Positions 48,762 through 60,261 of a DNA stretch of 64,000 nt are shown here, piece after piece. How positions within the stretch are numbered: the first letter of the stretch is position 1; each line of letters begins with the position of its first letter. The translations under genes and the position numbers were made by a program. Below the pieces are notes generated by a model. It was not told where the DNA came from, did no database searches, and saw only the letters and a list, made by a program, of their open reading frames with translations. Where the stretch lies: positions 434,001 to 498,000 of the forward strand of contig SAUG01000052.1 in the NCBI GenBank assembly GCA_011316305.1, given 5' to 3'. Source of the stretch: Rusavskia elegans (lineage: Eukaryota > Ascomycota > Lecanoromycetes > Teloschistales > Teloschistaceae).

Positions 48762-50060
48762 TATTGTTGCGGGAGTCGAGGATGCCGAAAGATAAATCTC
48801 TAAGCGTAAGATGTGGTATGATCTTTGTATTTGTATCTGGTGATTTCTGTTGATTGCAGGTGAAGACGTTATGGGATGTTGTTTATTCACAGACCATTCA
48901 CCCACTGACTGTATCTGAAGATATGCAATGGTAAACATAAGTGCATTTGAAAAGATGTTAGACACTGATCGTCAAGTAGACTCCCCCTGCAGGCGCCATC
49001 ATCGCTATTGGTCATGTCTTACCTAGATATACGTGTTGAGGCTTCCCCGAATAATCGAACAAGTGCATCTGTATACCGTGTCAGTATTTATCAACTGAAA
49101 AGTCCTGTGACTGGCTAATTGTCTGACTGTATCCGGAAGAGGGTCCGGACGCTTCCGAGGGTGCCGTTAATGCGTCCGTATGTGCCTGTGATGCTCCCAA
49201 GGGTGGCTGTGCTGCGGCCATGGTAGATATACAGCGCAACTAAAACTTGTGGCAGATCATCCTATTGAGTTTCAATTCACGGATATATTGACCCTTGGTC
49301 TTGTAGTACGTCCACACCCAAGTCGAGGTATCGATTTCTAGGCTCAAAAGCAAAGTAGATAAATCATCATATTTCTATGGAGGGTCTATTTTGGTTTGGC
49401 TTTCCCCGGAGAGTAAAGACTTATCATAAGTATTACTCTTCTTGATTTGCTATGTTAGTACAACCAAGATTTCCATTAGCTGTATCAACCAACCCTCCAG
49501 CGAATTGCTAATGCCATCAAAGGACAAATTCGGTACCTCGTAATTTACGGTCTAGTGTGTTTTGCCTTCATCTCCTCAGGGTTAGACTTTTGTTCCTTGA
49601 GATTGTAGCAAAGGGACATGATGGACGTATATTTTGGATTTCGGGGGTGGACTGCAGCTGCTGAAAGACCACTCGTCGCTGAGATACCCATCTGACGAGA
49701 GGAGCACTGGAAAATGACTAGATGTCGAGCAGACCCGGGCTCAGAATAGTATAGACCCCCTCGGTTGGAAACACTGGCCTTGTAGTCGCCGTCATGAGCG
49801 CGAAAGGGACAAAGCATTGGAAACGACCGAATTTGAAGAGCGTGAAGAAGTCACTGGGACGAGGTACGGATTGACATATTTGTTGACAGCGCTTTTGGTG
49901 ACGATTCTAGCCGAGTCGAGCTCTAAAAGAAAGTATGCCCATTTGTACTTAGCGACAGACAGGACGACCTAGAGCGTTGGGGTATGAATTGGTGTGCCAG
50001 ACTTCTTCGGACATCCATCGCCTTTGTTCATTGCCAATTCCACGACCTAGAGTGTTACTG
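48762..50060. other. 1.3 kb without a supported gene; possible orphan first exon
   Basis: A minus-strand ATG at 49223 opens MAAAQPPLGASQAHTDAL followed by APSEASGP, close in style to family first exons, but no second exon with the SKHF motif follows. It may be a truncated copy. The frame at 49545-49817 has no recognisable domain. Confidence 0.4.
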
Positions 50061-50500
50061 TCAAGTTCTCATCTCCACCCAACAGGCTGTTCTGATAGCC
50101 TTCTCGATCTCTTCAATCTCTCCTTGCATGACGTTGACCTTGTCCAATAGTCCCGCTACTTCCCTTTGCCAGCTGGACAGATGTGTACTGAACCTGATGT
50201 CGTGAAGCAATTGTTCGGAGGCGACACCCTTCATCTCGAGTTGAGATGACATTGAATCCAGACCCGCGGAGTAAGCGTACAAGCGGCGGTTTTCCTTACT
50301 GTCGCGGTCGCGGTAAGGGTCACCTGGGTGAGGATCCCAGAAGTTGGTAAGAGAGTAATGCTCGAAAGTGAAATGCTTTGTAATGAAGACCTGGAAAATG
50401 TAAGCGAGTCGAAGTCGGAGGAGTGTCTCGGTAGTGTGAGGATATGTACATATCTGGGAGCCTCTAAAGGCGCCTCAGCCGGTGCTGATGCTGTGGCCAT
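50061..50500 (-). CDS. Small two-exon 'SKHF' family protein, 126 aa
   Basis: Exon 1 is 50450-50500 (MATASAPAEAPLEAPRY) and exon 2 is 50061-50390, with a 59-nt phase-0 intron (GTACAT...TTCCAG). Exon 2 opens VFITKHFTFEHYSLTNFW, has the central block SKENRRLYAYSAGLDSM, and ends with WQREVAGLLDKVNVMQGEIE, a predicted coiled coil. It has no Cys pairs, signal peptide or membrane helix. It lies head to tail with the members at 50804 and 51968. Function unknown. Confidence 0.7.
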
Positions 50501-50803
50501 ATTGACGCAACAGGACCTCAGGGGAGGATGTATGGGGCTTTTCGACGAGTTGCCGGAAGGGGGGAAAGTAAGTGGATCTTCATGCCACCCACACGTGACT
50601 ATCTAGAAAATTCAACAGTATATTAATTTCAGAGCGGGTGATCGCCAAGCAAATCGGAAGAGTCACTATGTGAGGGTAATCTACTGATAAAACATCGATC
50701 GAGCCTCTCAATGTGACGATTATTTACCATAGTGATCCATCACTTACTTGCAATGGTCTTGCTTGGACTCCTTTCCCAGTCAAATTCAAGAGATGAAGCC
50801 CAA
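50501..50803. other. Intergenic between family members
   Basis: About 300 bases, presumably the promoter of the 50061 member and the 3' region of the 50804 member. No other feature seen. Confidence 0.5.
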
Positions 50804-51226
50804 TCATCTCCACCCCGCGCTGATACGTTTCGCCACCCTCATCTTGCCGGCGATATCGTCAAGCTCCTGCAGGAAAGTTCCAATCTTCTTCTCAAGTCCT
50901 ACCATATTCTCTTCCCACTTCGTCACGGCAGCTTTGTCAACCTCTGTCGATAAAACTATTCGGGGGCTACGGCGAATCTGGCTACATGAATTCTCAAGGG
51001 CGTTGTATGCGGCGTCGAAACGTTGAGTCTCAATGTAGTCGGGATTATCGTGATCGTAGCGGTAGTAAGGCACGAATTTGGGTTCTATGAAAGCGAAAGA
51101 AAAATGGTCGGTGTGAAAGTTCTAAATGCCATGTTAGCTTTATGGGTTTTTGTGGGATCACGTGAAGATTGAAGGCTGAAATAGGTCGGTTTACGCCACC
51201 GGCGATGGCGTTGGCAATCGAGTCAT
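50804..51226 (-). CDS. Small 'SKHF' family protein, first exon uncertain
   Basis: Exon 2 (50804-51121) is clear. It opens NFHTDHFSFAFIEPKF, has the central block YIETQRFDAAYNALEN, and ends with VTKWEENMVGLEKKIGTFLQ. Exon 1 is unsure. One option is 51200-51226 (MTRLPTPSP) with a poor donor GTGGCG. The other has a better donor, GTAAAC at 51194, but its reading starts with ATT where relatives have ATG. If the second is right, the start codon has been lost and the copy is dead. Landmarks and open frame of exon 2 otherwise look sound. Function unknown. Confidence 0.5.
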
Positions 51227-51967
51227 TCTGGGAAAGTATATCTCGAATCCCTGGCCAATCTGATCATATTGAACAGCTGCTCCGTACACGCCTACAGTGG
51301 AGGTGTTCGGATCCAATGACATCATTACTTGGCATCCCTGACCGGTCTAGTGCTACCCCTGAATTGCCCCCTTTTCCACATTCAATGCCCGAGGGACCTG
51401 TTCCCCATCGATCGATCCACACCCCCCAAAATACTATGTTTTGATTTAGCTGTCCTCGAACTCTATCGATAGAGCTCCCCAGTGCTGCTGCCAAAAACAA
51501 GTTCTGTAGCAAGACGTTGCGGCTCGATAAACCCTTCTCTAAGCTTTGCTCTTCCCGTAGGGTAATTGCTGGCAAGGGACACAGAGGGATGATCCTAGAT
51601 AGGGGTCGTATACTGAGCAAATAAGCGGACAATGCAGTGACCTATACGTAAACAGATAAAAAAAATACTTGGGCTTACAAGCAGCCAGTACCCGATTCTA
51701 TTCTGGGACGTTTGGTAAGTTGTGAGTCTGGAGTTAAAGTATGGTTCAGTAGCCATGGAATGCAATAGATCTCAACAGCATTTCGATTGGAAACACGCCA
51801 GGGTAATGGCCTATACTGCGTGCGATGAGAAGGGTTTGAAGGCCTCTGGACTTGAGTCCAAATATTCATATGGTCAACCACGGATTTCTTGGCCCAGGAT
51901 GACCTCTTAGTGGTCCAATTATCTCAATCTTCTCCTCCGAGAAGTATCTTTCGCTCCTTTCCGTGCT
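51227..51967. other. 0.74 kb without a supported gene
   Basis: Open frames on both strands at 51264-51910 have no recognisable domain or family landmark. It probably contains the promoter of the 50804 member and the 3' region of the next gene. Confidence 0.5.
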
Positions 51968-52401
51968 TTATTCGGCAATCCACCGACCACTGATGATTAT
52001 CGATCCTTCATCGGCAAGTTGTGCCACTCTCCTTGCCATCTCCTTCGTCTCTTCCAGTAAGTCCTCCATTTTCTCTCGGAGCACATGAATCTCCTTACAG
52101 AAAGCCCTAGACTCGCTCTTATACAACTCGGCCTGTATAGATAGCTTCTGGGAGTCTGATCTGCGCTGGACTAAGCTCCCAATCAAGTCTCCCAGAGATA
52201 TCATCCAGAGCCCATCAAGGTGTTGTCCGAGCCATCTAACGTCGCGTCCCCGGTTTTCAATGGCCATGTATTTGAAAGCGAGATGTTTGGTGCGCAAGAC
52301 CTAGACGCAGACGAGGTCAGCAGAGTTCTCTATCACGCGCTGAAATGTCTACTGACATGCACGGGAAGCTCTATCTTCTCGTCAATGGTTTCCGTTGCCA
52401 T
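51968..52401 (-). CDS. Small two-exon 'SKHF' family protein, 125 aa
   Basis: Exon 1 is 52357-52401 (MATETIDEKIELPVH) and exon 2 is 51968-52300, with a 56-nt phase-0 intron (GTCAGT...GCGTCTAG). Exon 2 opens VLRTKHLAFKYMAIEN, a variant of the family motif with Leu for Phe, and ends in a long charged helix (CKEIHVLREKMEDLLEETKE). It is the most divergent intact member and lacks an obvious QRF block. There is no signal peptide or membrane helix. The first exon and intron placement match the other members closely. Function unknown. Confidence 0.66.
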
Positions 52402-52510
52402 GATGGAAATGATAGCTGAAGACTGCACAGGTGATTAGGAGTTGGTCGCCTTGGTGAGGAAGATAGTTGGATGTGGACAGGTGATTGGGAATTGTAAGTT
52501 GAAAAGCTGT

Positions 52511-53878
52511 TCAGGGCTTGCCCACTGCCATTTCTGAATCCGGAGGCGGCCTTATTTCAACATGGATCTTTCCCTTGACTTCTGCATCGAAACGACTCAT
52601 GACCTCGATCCCGAGGAAACACCACTGTGTTGCCTTGAATTGATTGTTGGGAGTTAGAACGTTGGCTTCAGATATCGCTGTTTGGACGTCCTCCTTCTTG
52701 ATATTCGTAATAATGCGCGAGGAGTTTTTGCAAACGTGCCCTTTGATCAATTCTGCTCCATTGGTTTTCCAGAAATCGTCGTATCTAGGCGGAGGCTGAA
52801 GGCCCTTCCTGCAATGCCAAACAAATTCCTTCCATTCGTTGCTATACCACAGATCCTTGCTTCTTAGACTGTCAACAAATGTTTTCTTAACCTGTACCTG
52901 CAACAGCCAGATCTCAGAATACGGACAACGGGTCGCGGCATAGTTGCAGTACTCCTCGGCGGTTTCAAGCTCCAGAGTCCAGTAGTATGCTGGATTGTTC
53001 AGATTGAAATCACCCTTCGCGTACGTACGCAAACCTTCCAGTTGGAGAGACCCGTCGGCAGAAATCCAATCCCCCATCTCAACTGCCGCCTTGCCTTTGT
53101 ATAATGTATAGTGATCTGGCCTATCTACCGGTCGTACTGCTACCGCACTTACATGTGCTTCGGGCAGATTATGACAGGCAGATAGGCCGGGAATGTTAGA
53201 TGTCACTGTAGCTGTACCGGATGGCTGCCAGACTGTTTCGGGTTGGAAGGTTTCCGGATGTTGGACAGACTTCCGCTTCTTCTTTGCGCGGGTGTACACG
53301 GCAGCCGCTTTGAGTCGTTGCTGTAACAAGAGAAGAGTTTCATAGTTGACTTCGATAGTGTTGCGCACCCATGCGGTAATCGATTGTGTTTGCCGTATTT
53401 GCTCAAATCTATCATCCATGATACGATCCTGTATCGCCTGTCCCAGACCCATCTTGCTCATAGCTACCCTTGGTAGCAATTCATCTTCATTCTTTGCGCG
53501 ATTTGTTTCACTTTTCATGTAGTCCAATAGTTCGTCAGGATTGTTCGGAACTGTACGGGAGACAAATCTGGAATATATCTGCTGAGCGGCATCCAAGGTA
53601 AAGCCACAAAATTCGATAGCTGCCACACTTTCACTGTGATCCGGCAGAATGATTGTATTATTTACGGCAGCTAGAGGTTGGAAGCGAACTGATGCCGTTG
53701 CACTTGAAGACGATGATGATGAGTAGTTGGAGCTTAAAGAACCAGCGTGAGAGGATGGGGGGGTAAGAAGTGACGCTGAAACCTTTCTCTTTCCGCCCGA
53801 TAGTTTCTGGACGACAATACGATCTTCTGCAAGGGAGTTTTCATCTTCTGCAGTCAACGACGTATCTAGGGAATCCAT
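52511..53878 (-). CDS. Unrecognised 455-aa protein, single exon
   Basis: An intact single-exon frame starts at the first ATG (MDSLDTSLTAEDENSL). Parts seen: a Ser-rich low-complexity N-terminus (residues about 35-65), a helical region (about 80-200) containing IEFCGFTLDAAQQIYSRF and ending in a basic patch KKKRK that could be a nuclear signal, then a C-terminal domain (about 250-440). That domain has YTLYKGKAAVEMGDW, AYYWTLELETAEEYCNYA and VWHCRKG. I recall similar uncharacterised proteins in other filamentous ascomycetes. The LYKG...YW...A.EY pattern faintly resembles ADP-ribosyltransferase-like folds, a weak inference. The long clean frame makes it a real gene; no function is assigned. Confidence 0.72.
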   Translation of the reverse strand: MDSLDTSLTAEDENSLAEDRIVVQKLSGGKRKVSASLLTPPSSHAGSLSSNYSSSSSSSATASVRFQPLAAVNNTIILPDHSESVAAIEFCGFTLDAAQQIYSRFVSRTVPNNPDELLDYMKSETNRAKNEDELLPRVAMSKMGLGQAIQDRIMDDRFEQIRQTQSITAWVRNTIEVNYETLLLLQQRLKAAAVYTRAKKKRKSVQHPETFQPETVWQPSGTATVTSNIPGLSACHNLPEAHVSAVAVRPVDRPDHYTLYKGKAAVEMGDWISADGSLQLEGLRTYAKGDFNLNNPAYYWTLELETAEEYCNYAATRCPYSEIWLLQVQVKKTFVDSLRSKDLWYSNEWKEFVWHCRKGLQPPPRYDDFWKTNGAELIKGHVCKNSSRIITNIKKEDVQTAISEANVLTPNNQFKATQWCFLGIEVMSRFDAEVKGKIHVEIRPPPDSEMAVGKP

Positions 53879-54120
53879 CTTGACTTTCGTTGACTTGGGG
53901 TATGAGGGAAGTCAAAAACTACAAGTTCGAAGAGTCAAAGTCGAAGATTTAGCCGAGGGAGCGCAATCCCGCGCAATCCCGCACTTTCGCTTCTTGGCGC
54001 CATCTGAAAAGTAAGGTAATTAGAGGGATTTTGCAGGTTTTTTCTAGTCTAATGGAGAAGGGGGCCCACCTCCTACCATGCACTGATCCACTGATCCACT
54101 CCCATTTCTTTCCGTTATTG

Positions 54121-54558
54121 ATGGAAAACAACTCTCAGAATAATGCTACGGCATCAAACCGCATGTCGGAAGCCCCGCAACGCTTTGTAAAAGCCCGATC
54201 ACGTTTAGCTATGACTTTTTTGCTCACCTTGGCACCGTCCCTCGAAACGGAATACTTCTTCGACTGATGGCTGTTCATTGGGAATTCCGTGAAAAATTTC
54301 GTGCTTTCCGTGACGATTGCCCTGGCTGTGCGGCCGACAAGCAAGAATGCATCCCGCTTCTACGCCCACGGCGCTGCTGTCAAGCATCGATGTCTTTAAA
54401 TTTGCCAAAAGCTCAGTCTTCCTGCTGAGTTGCCCATCAATAATTCAATAGAGCGCCTTTGGCAGGAGGAATTAAGGACTCTTTTGCGTATGATGGAGGC
54501 TTGCCTGGAGTACATGAACGATCTTGCAGCAAGCTCTGATGACGATGATAAGTCGTAA
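54121..54558 (+). pseudogene. Probable broken member of the 'SKHF' family
   Basis: One plus-strand frame opens MENNSQNNATASNRMSEAPQ, like family first exons, and ends with ASRFYAHGAAVKHRCL and ERLWQEELRTLLRMMEACLE, matching the central RF[YF] block and the Trp-anchored helix. It contains TGA at 54265 and TAA near 54391, both one transition away from sense codons. The SKHF motif itself is not recognisable and a frame change is possible. It is on the opposite strand to the cluster at 47-52 kb. Confidence 0.4.
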
Positions 54559-57500
54559 TCGGGAAGCTTAATCAACGAACGGGACAATACTGCATAAAGG
54601 CGTGACGTGGATGCTTAAGTGGAGTAAACAGGCATTGAACTACGGACTCTGAAATTGTCACGCAGGAACGAGTTTTCTTTGAGTGGTCAATTCTGAGCCC
54701 ATTTACAACATAATGGGTCCTCTGCACTACGTAGTACATATCTGGCTGCCCAAAAGCCGCTTGGGATATTGAGAGGTAAAGACTTCGTTGCGCTTGTGGA
54801 AGAGCATAGCGTACCTGATAGGTTCTCCAAACTATGTTCGCTGGGTGATAGTAAAGGAAGATGAGATATCGAGAAGATTCAGGACGTTCGACCGCATTGA
54901 AATTTGAGCATGCATGTCCGCGTAATGAAACGACGCCTGCTGCTCACGAGTCATGTGTCATCTTTATTGCTTCGAGCGGATCTTTGGTGGAGGCAGTAAT
55001 AAACACAGTTGTCAGCGCCGGCTCGATCAATGCAGTCTCCTGTCAGGCTGACTTTGTCTCAAAAGCAATTTGCTTAACCGAACACGAAGCGGACATGCTA
55101 ACACAGCTTCGCTGATTGTATTAGTTGACGCTGCAGATGCCATACGAGTGTGTTCGCGAGCAAATCATCAATCGATCCGTGATTATGGAAGGGAGCGCAA
55201 ACTTATCAGATTACGCAAGAAAGAGGAATGTGGCCGAAACGGCGCGGACCGAGTTTAGCTGCGTGATCGCGAATTGACGAAGCGCAACCGCTTCAATGGG
55301 ATCTGGGACGCTCCGGGGAACCTTCAGGAACGGTCTGTGTACGTACATCTGCTAGTCGTTTGCGGCTCTATGAAGACTTAGCGGAGAGTCTACTGTACTG
55401 GCATGAAGCGTCTACCGTTGCTGGTCGACAAGCAGGTCGAAGGGATGGAGCGTCAAGTAGGACAGGACATGCAACGGTCAAGGTACCTGCACACCATGTG
55501 GCAACGTCGCACCGCCTATTCTTTCTTGGAAGACAGCTTGTGTGAGAGAGTTATTGCTGGAGATCCACCTACTACCTCGGTATGGGTATGTATCATTCAA
55601 CGAGAGGGGTGAAGCCCGAAGTGGAAGCCAAGATTGACGTGCAGATTGCATTGAAGAAGCCAGCCTCATTCGGTTAGTCGCAGGCTATGCAAGCGCACAT
55701 CACTCCGATCGGGCCACGTGGAAGCCACCCACCACCACCCACCATGTGCCGGCTACTTCCTTGCTTAGCAGCTTCAATCAAGATCGCCGATTTGTAACTA
55801 CCTTACAGTAGACCGCGGCTTAATGCAGTCGGCAACTTGCACGCCTAGGCAACACTTCGCTGAACCGCTGCCTGTCTCCTTCAGGCTTGTTCGAGGCAGT
55901 GGAGCATTCTCCTGCTGTTCATTTCAAGGACACTACTGGTGTCGCACCAAACCCATCGACTTCCGCAGTATCTCTTGACGGGTGTAACGACTGCGACTGG
56001 TCTTGTGCTTCGGTGTTTTCGGTGTTGGAGCATGTCCCTTAAACCCGCAGGCGGATGCTTTGGTGGCGTATGGCTATGCAACGTTCGGACATGGTACCCC
56101 CAATTCGATTGGTCCACGAGGCATCAGCCCAACATCAAGCTGTGCTGACCACGCGGCACCCCTGTCGCCTTCGTGCTCACTTCCTCACAACTTAGTAATT
56201 TGCAACCTATCCAGTCTCCAAGGAATTTTGGTATATCCACGTTTCAGTGTTGCAGCTAGAGTCGTGCGCACAACGCGCAAGTCCTTTGCAAGTGCGAAAC
56301 GCCCTCGCGCCGTCGATTGGGGATGAGCAACAGTGCTGTCATATGTGCCAATAGAGGCGGTAAGCTTCCTACTATTTTAATATTTCCTTCTAGTGCACAT
56401 GGCAACATGGGATCTGTAGGATGAGTCACAAGCCACTGGAAACTTGTGGCGGTCTCCAAGCATCTCTAGTCAATAGGAAGCCAAACTCAAACTTGAATAA
56501 CAGAGCGGTTTCGATTGGCGCTGGACAGTTGGGCGTTTTAACAAACTAACACTCGTCTGTTAAGGTGAAACGAAAGAGACGAATTGGCCACTGGGATTTG
56601 CTGCGCTGGTACTGTGGTTTTGGCGGCGGTAGAAGGGTCCGGTATATGGTGTACCCGGTGATGTACCCGGTGGTGTAAGCTTTCAGATTATCCTTCGACA
56701 CATGCTTCTAGTTACGCGAGAGAATGATGCGGCAATACCAACGACGCGGCAAGCTCTTCAACAGCCTACATCATGACAGCCGCTTATCTTGGATTACTCA
56801 ATGCTCACAATCAGACATTCATCCAGGTTCCTACACAGTCATATGTATCCTCGTGCCACGCTCAATATCAAGCACTCTTCTCGACTGTGGGCCTCGGCAA
56901 AGAACCCTGCAACTTGAAATTCTCAGGGGCGCTTAAGCTGAAACCCAACAGCTCCTCCATGTCCTGGCGATAGTGATAGTTGACAGCCCCACTATTGGTT
57001 GTAAGATCGATCCAGCGCCCTCCTTTTCCCTGACAGTCAAGACGACTATGCAAGCTATACTCTGTGAAAATCTAGGGAGTATGAGCGACAGTACCAGTCA
57101 CCAACCGAAAGGGCAGGTACGTCCATGGTAAGCTGGAATTGAATGGGAATACCCCACGATACCGACAACCATGCCGGATCATCAGCACTAATCACTCCAA
57201 TCTTTGCGCTACATGTAACCTTTTTGGACAACGGCACTCATGCCTGTCAAATAACTTCCTAAAGAGGAACCTTATTTTTATCGGTGGATGAAAAGTCAAA
57301 ACGTCTCGTAATCGCAAGTAGTAGTACATGTCCAGGACGAACCCTTGCTGATGAATGACACGAGTCATGGAAAGAGGCAGATCCGATGACATCAGCCGCT
57401 ATCGACAGGGATCGATCCACCCAGCCCGATGCGGACAAGTGGGCTCCACAAAAGATCCTTGATGCCACGTGATAGTCGCGGGCCTAGTAGATCTTCTCGT

Positions 57501-57981
57501 CCGACTCCTCAAACATGCACCTGCACCGCCTGCAACCTGAAGCCTTTTCCGACCCTTTGAACGATCATCTTCTGCTGCCGTCAAGCTAAGCGCTAGTCTT
57601 TCACCTTGTACGGCTGTCACGGAAATCAACCGCCGCCCAGGCATCCAGCTGTGCTGTGGTTTGCCCGACGCTCGCTCATCCCCCTTCCACCGTGTCCCCC
57701 ACATAGGCCAACCACGTTCCTCCGTCGTTTCCAACTAGCCTCTCCCTTGTACTCCATTTTTACCTTACCCTCCAGCTTTTCCCACTAGGCGCTCGTTTCC
57801 ATTCTTCAGACGACCCATATCCTTTACACATCGTTTTCATCGTCCAATGACGAAGCACTGGTCTTGACTCTTTAGCTTCATCAACCGGTCCAATCTCCTG
57901 CCCATCGCCCTACTACTGGTCCACCGGTCTCGTTTTTCCTGCCCCTAGCCGGCTTACTACCACGTTTGCCGATTGCCTTAC
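54559..57981. other. 3.4 kb without a supported gene; right end is the flbA 5' region
   Basis: Open frames here are short, overlap on both strands and carry no domain I can name. Composition is normal, not RIP-like. A short direct repeat (GTGTACCCGGTGATGTACCCGG) lies near 56646. The pyrimidine-rich stretch at about 57600-57980 is probably the promoter and 5' leader of flbA; developmental regulators often have long leaders (inference). Confidence 0.45.
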
Positions 57982-60261
57982 ATGACGGGCTTGTCATCCG
58001 TCCTTCAACCTCTCTCGACCGATTCTACCCTCCTCAAGCCTACCGACGACCACCATCGCGACCGAGTCAAGCCTCCTCCCATCGACTCGACCATCACCGT
58101 TGACCCTCCGCCTGCCCTTCCGCAGGCTCTCAGTGGTCGTCAGCCTCCGCCCGTTCCATTGCCCTCGACATCGAATGAGTCTGAGAACTCTCCTCCGAAT
58201 ACCAGACACCACCGCTACTCGTTAGCTGCCATTGCTCGGGAAAAGACCAACAACGCCCTTGCAAATTTATCTCTTCGACCAAAACCTTCCTCGCAGTCTC
58301 TACATTCATCGTCCTCCTCTTCCGGCAGCCCGACAAAGCTCGATCCAACTGTCGTAGCTTCGACTGCTCAGCGGACCCTGAATCCCAAACCAACTCTATC
58401 CGACCTCAGCCAGATCGGCTCCGCCGAGGCTGACGTCAACAAATCTATCGAGCGAACATATCCCGCTCCCATTGACCGCCTAGTATCGAGCAACCAACCT
58501 CAAAGTCGCGACGAGGAAAGGACGTCTCCGCCAGCCCAGGAACCGGAATCTGCTCCAACCACACGGAACCTCCAGGGCGCTCTCAGTAAGATGCACCAGA
58601 CATCCTCCCGCCTTCTCCGTATGACGGACGAAGAGCGACCTTTCACTCGAGATTTTGAAGACCTCTTCTCCACACTGATGGTTAGCTTGCCGCTTTCCGC
58701 GCACAGAGTCCGCTTCCAGAAGGTGGAGCACACCTTTACGTCGGAAGAAGCCATTAACAATCTCGGTTCGCTGAAGTTCTCTCAATCCAACAGGATGCCT
58801 GATCCCAAGGACCCGTCAAGAATAGTGACTACCACAACCACGACCACTTTCTCCATGGCCAAAGAGATGGCTCGCTCCGTGTGTCAGCGGTTCATGGATG
58901 CTCGGTTCATCGAATCTGCTGATGGGAAATACATCTCCAGCTTTCCATTGAAGAATGCTGTTTGGCAGTTGACGCCCAAAGGCATGCATGTTCTCACAAG
59001 ATTCTGCCAGCGTAACGGGATCAATCAGCGACACGTCCTAGATGTTTTGGACAGCGCGCGGAACACAATGCAGTTGGTGATATTGGAAAGAGATAGCACA
59101 ACCGACAAACTGTCCCACGACCGTGCTACGATAGAGGTCATCTTTCGTCGCTTCACCGGCCAAGAGGGCCCCAACCTGAAGTCGAGCATCACATCGTCCG
59201 ATTCTGACTCACTGAGTGATTACTATAATGGTCTGATTGGAGTCAAGATGGCGAAAGAGCGTAAAATCATGGAGCAAGTTTACAAAAATACATTCACCGG
59301 CAAAGCAGCAATAGATTGGCTGATGGACTGCTGCACTACTGTGGATCGACGCGAAGTCTACGAAATCGCCGAGCTCTTTGTTTCCCATGGACTCATGGGA
59401 TCTGTCGTTGAGGACAAGATCTTCATGCACCAGAATCCTGGGGCCTCAAGATTTCAACCAACCAAGAACGCTATATATCTTCTGAGTGAAAAGGGCGAGC
59501 GGGTAGCAGGCTGGAGAGCTGATGACAAGGACAGCGATGACGCTCGTACCGTCTCGACCAAGACCGGCAATGGTAAGAAAGATCGTGGGAGCGCACGAGA
59601 CTCGAACAACAATCGCCTGCAATCAATCGTCACCGATGCCGCCTTACGCCTTCTGTTTCGGGAGTTCTTGCGGGACACCCATTGCGAAGAAAACCTTTCC
59701 TTCTACCTCGAGGTCCGGGATTTCACCAAAAACTACGACAGTGCCGAACGGGCTGGGTTGTTTAACAGGCCGGATGCCATCAGGGAAAATCTTGCGGCAG
59801 CGTACGGTACGTGTGACCTTACAAGGCCAGACCGCTGGCTTGACCCCGCTGACCAGCTCTAGGCCTGTACAATGCATTCTTGGCTCCTGGTTCGCCCTGC
59901 GAGCTGAACATTGATCACAATTTGCGGAACAGCCTTGCCGGAAGGATGACTCGTGCGGTCGGCGACGACGGCACAATGTTTCAAGGTTTACAAGAGGTTG
60001 TAGCGCTGTTTCGAGAGGCGCAGGCTTCCGTGTTTAGGCTCATGTACAGTGTAAGTACTCTGCCAGGCCATGCATGCCAAATTATGTTGCGACTGACATG
60101 ATGAGCAGGATTCGGTACCCAAGTTTCTCAAGGAGCCCAAGTACGCCGCCATGCTCAGCCAACACAACTTCGACAACTCGTCACCCAGCTCTCATTCTAC
60201 GTCTGCGTCGATACCGGAACGAAGCAAGAGCCGCGCCGTGAGAGAAGGCAGGGTAGGATAA
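57982..60261 (+). CDS. flbA: FlbA-type regulator of G-protein signalling (DEP-DEP-RGS)
   Basis: Three exons: 57982-59806, 59863-60050 and 60109-60261, with introns of 56 and 58 nt. The product is 721 aa, close to the 719 of Aspergillus nidulans FlbA. Seen: a disordered Ser/Pro-rich N-terminus, a fungal DEP-like region (about 214-345), a DEP domain (about 417-512, with TGKAAIDWLMDCCTTVDRRE), and a C-terminal RGS box from about 547 (LLFREFLRDTHCEENLSFYL) ending near 690. FlbA accelerates GTP hydrolysis by the Galpha FadA, ending growth signalling and allowing conidiation; this role is known for the family and inferred here. The start is the first ATG of the frame. No damage seen. Confidence 0.93.

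Noticed and set aside
49545..49910. Further member of the small-gene family on the minus strand
   Set aside because: Some F-x-x-x-F spacing is present, but no SKHF motif, no QRF block, no coiled coil and no first exon.
57973..57981. Upstream TTG as start of flbA
   Set aside because: The codons before the ATG at 57982 begin with TTG, not ATG, and add nothing conserved.
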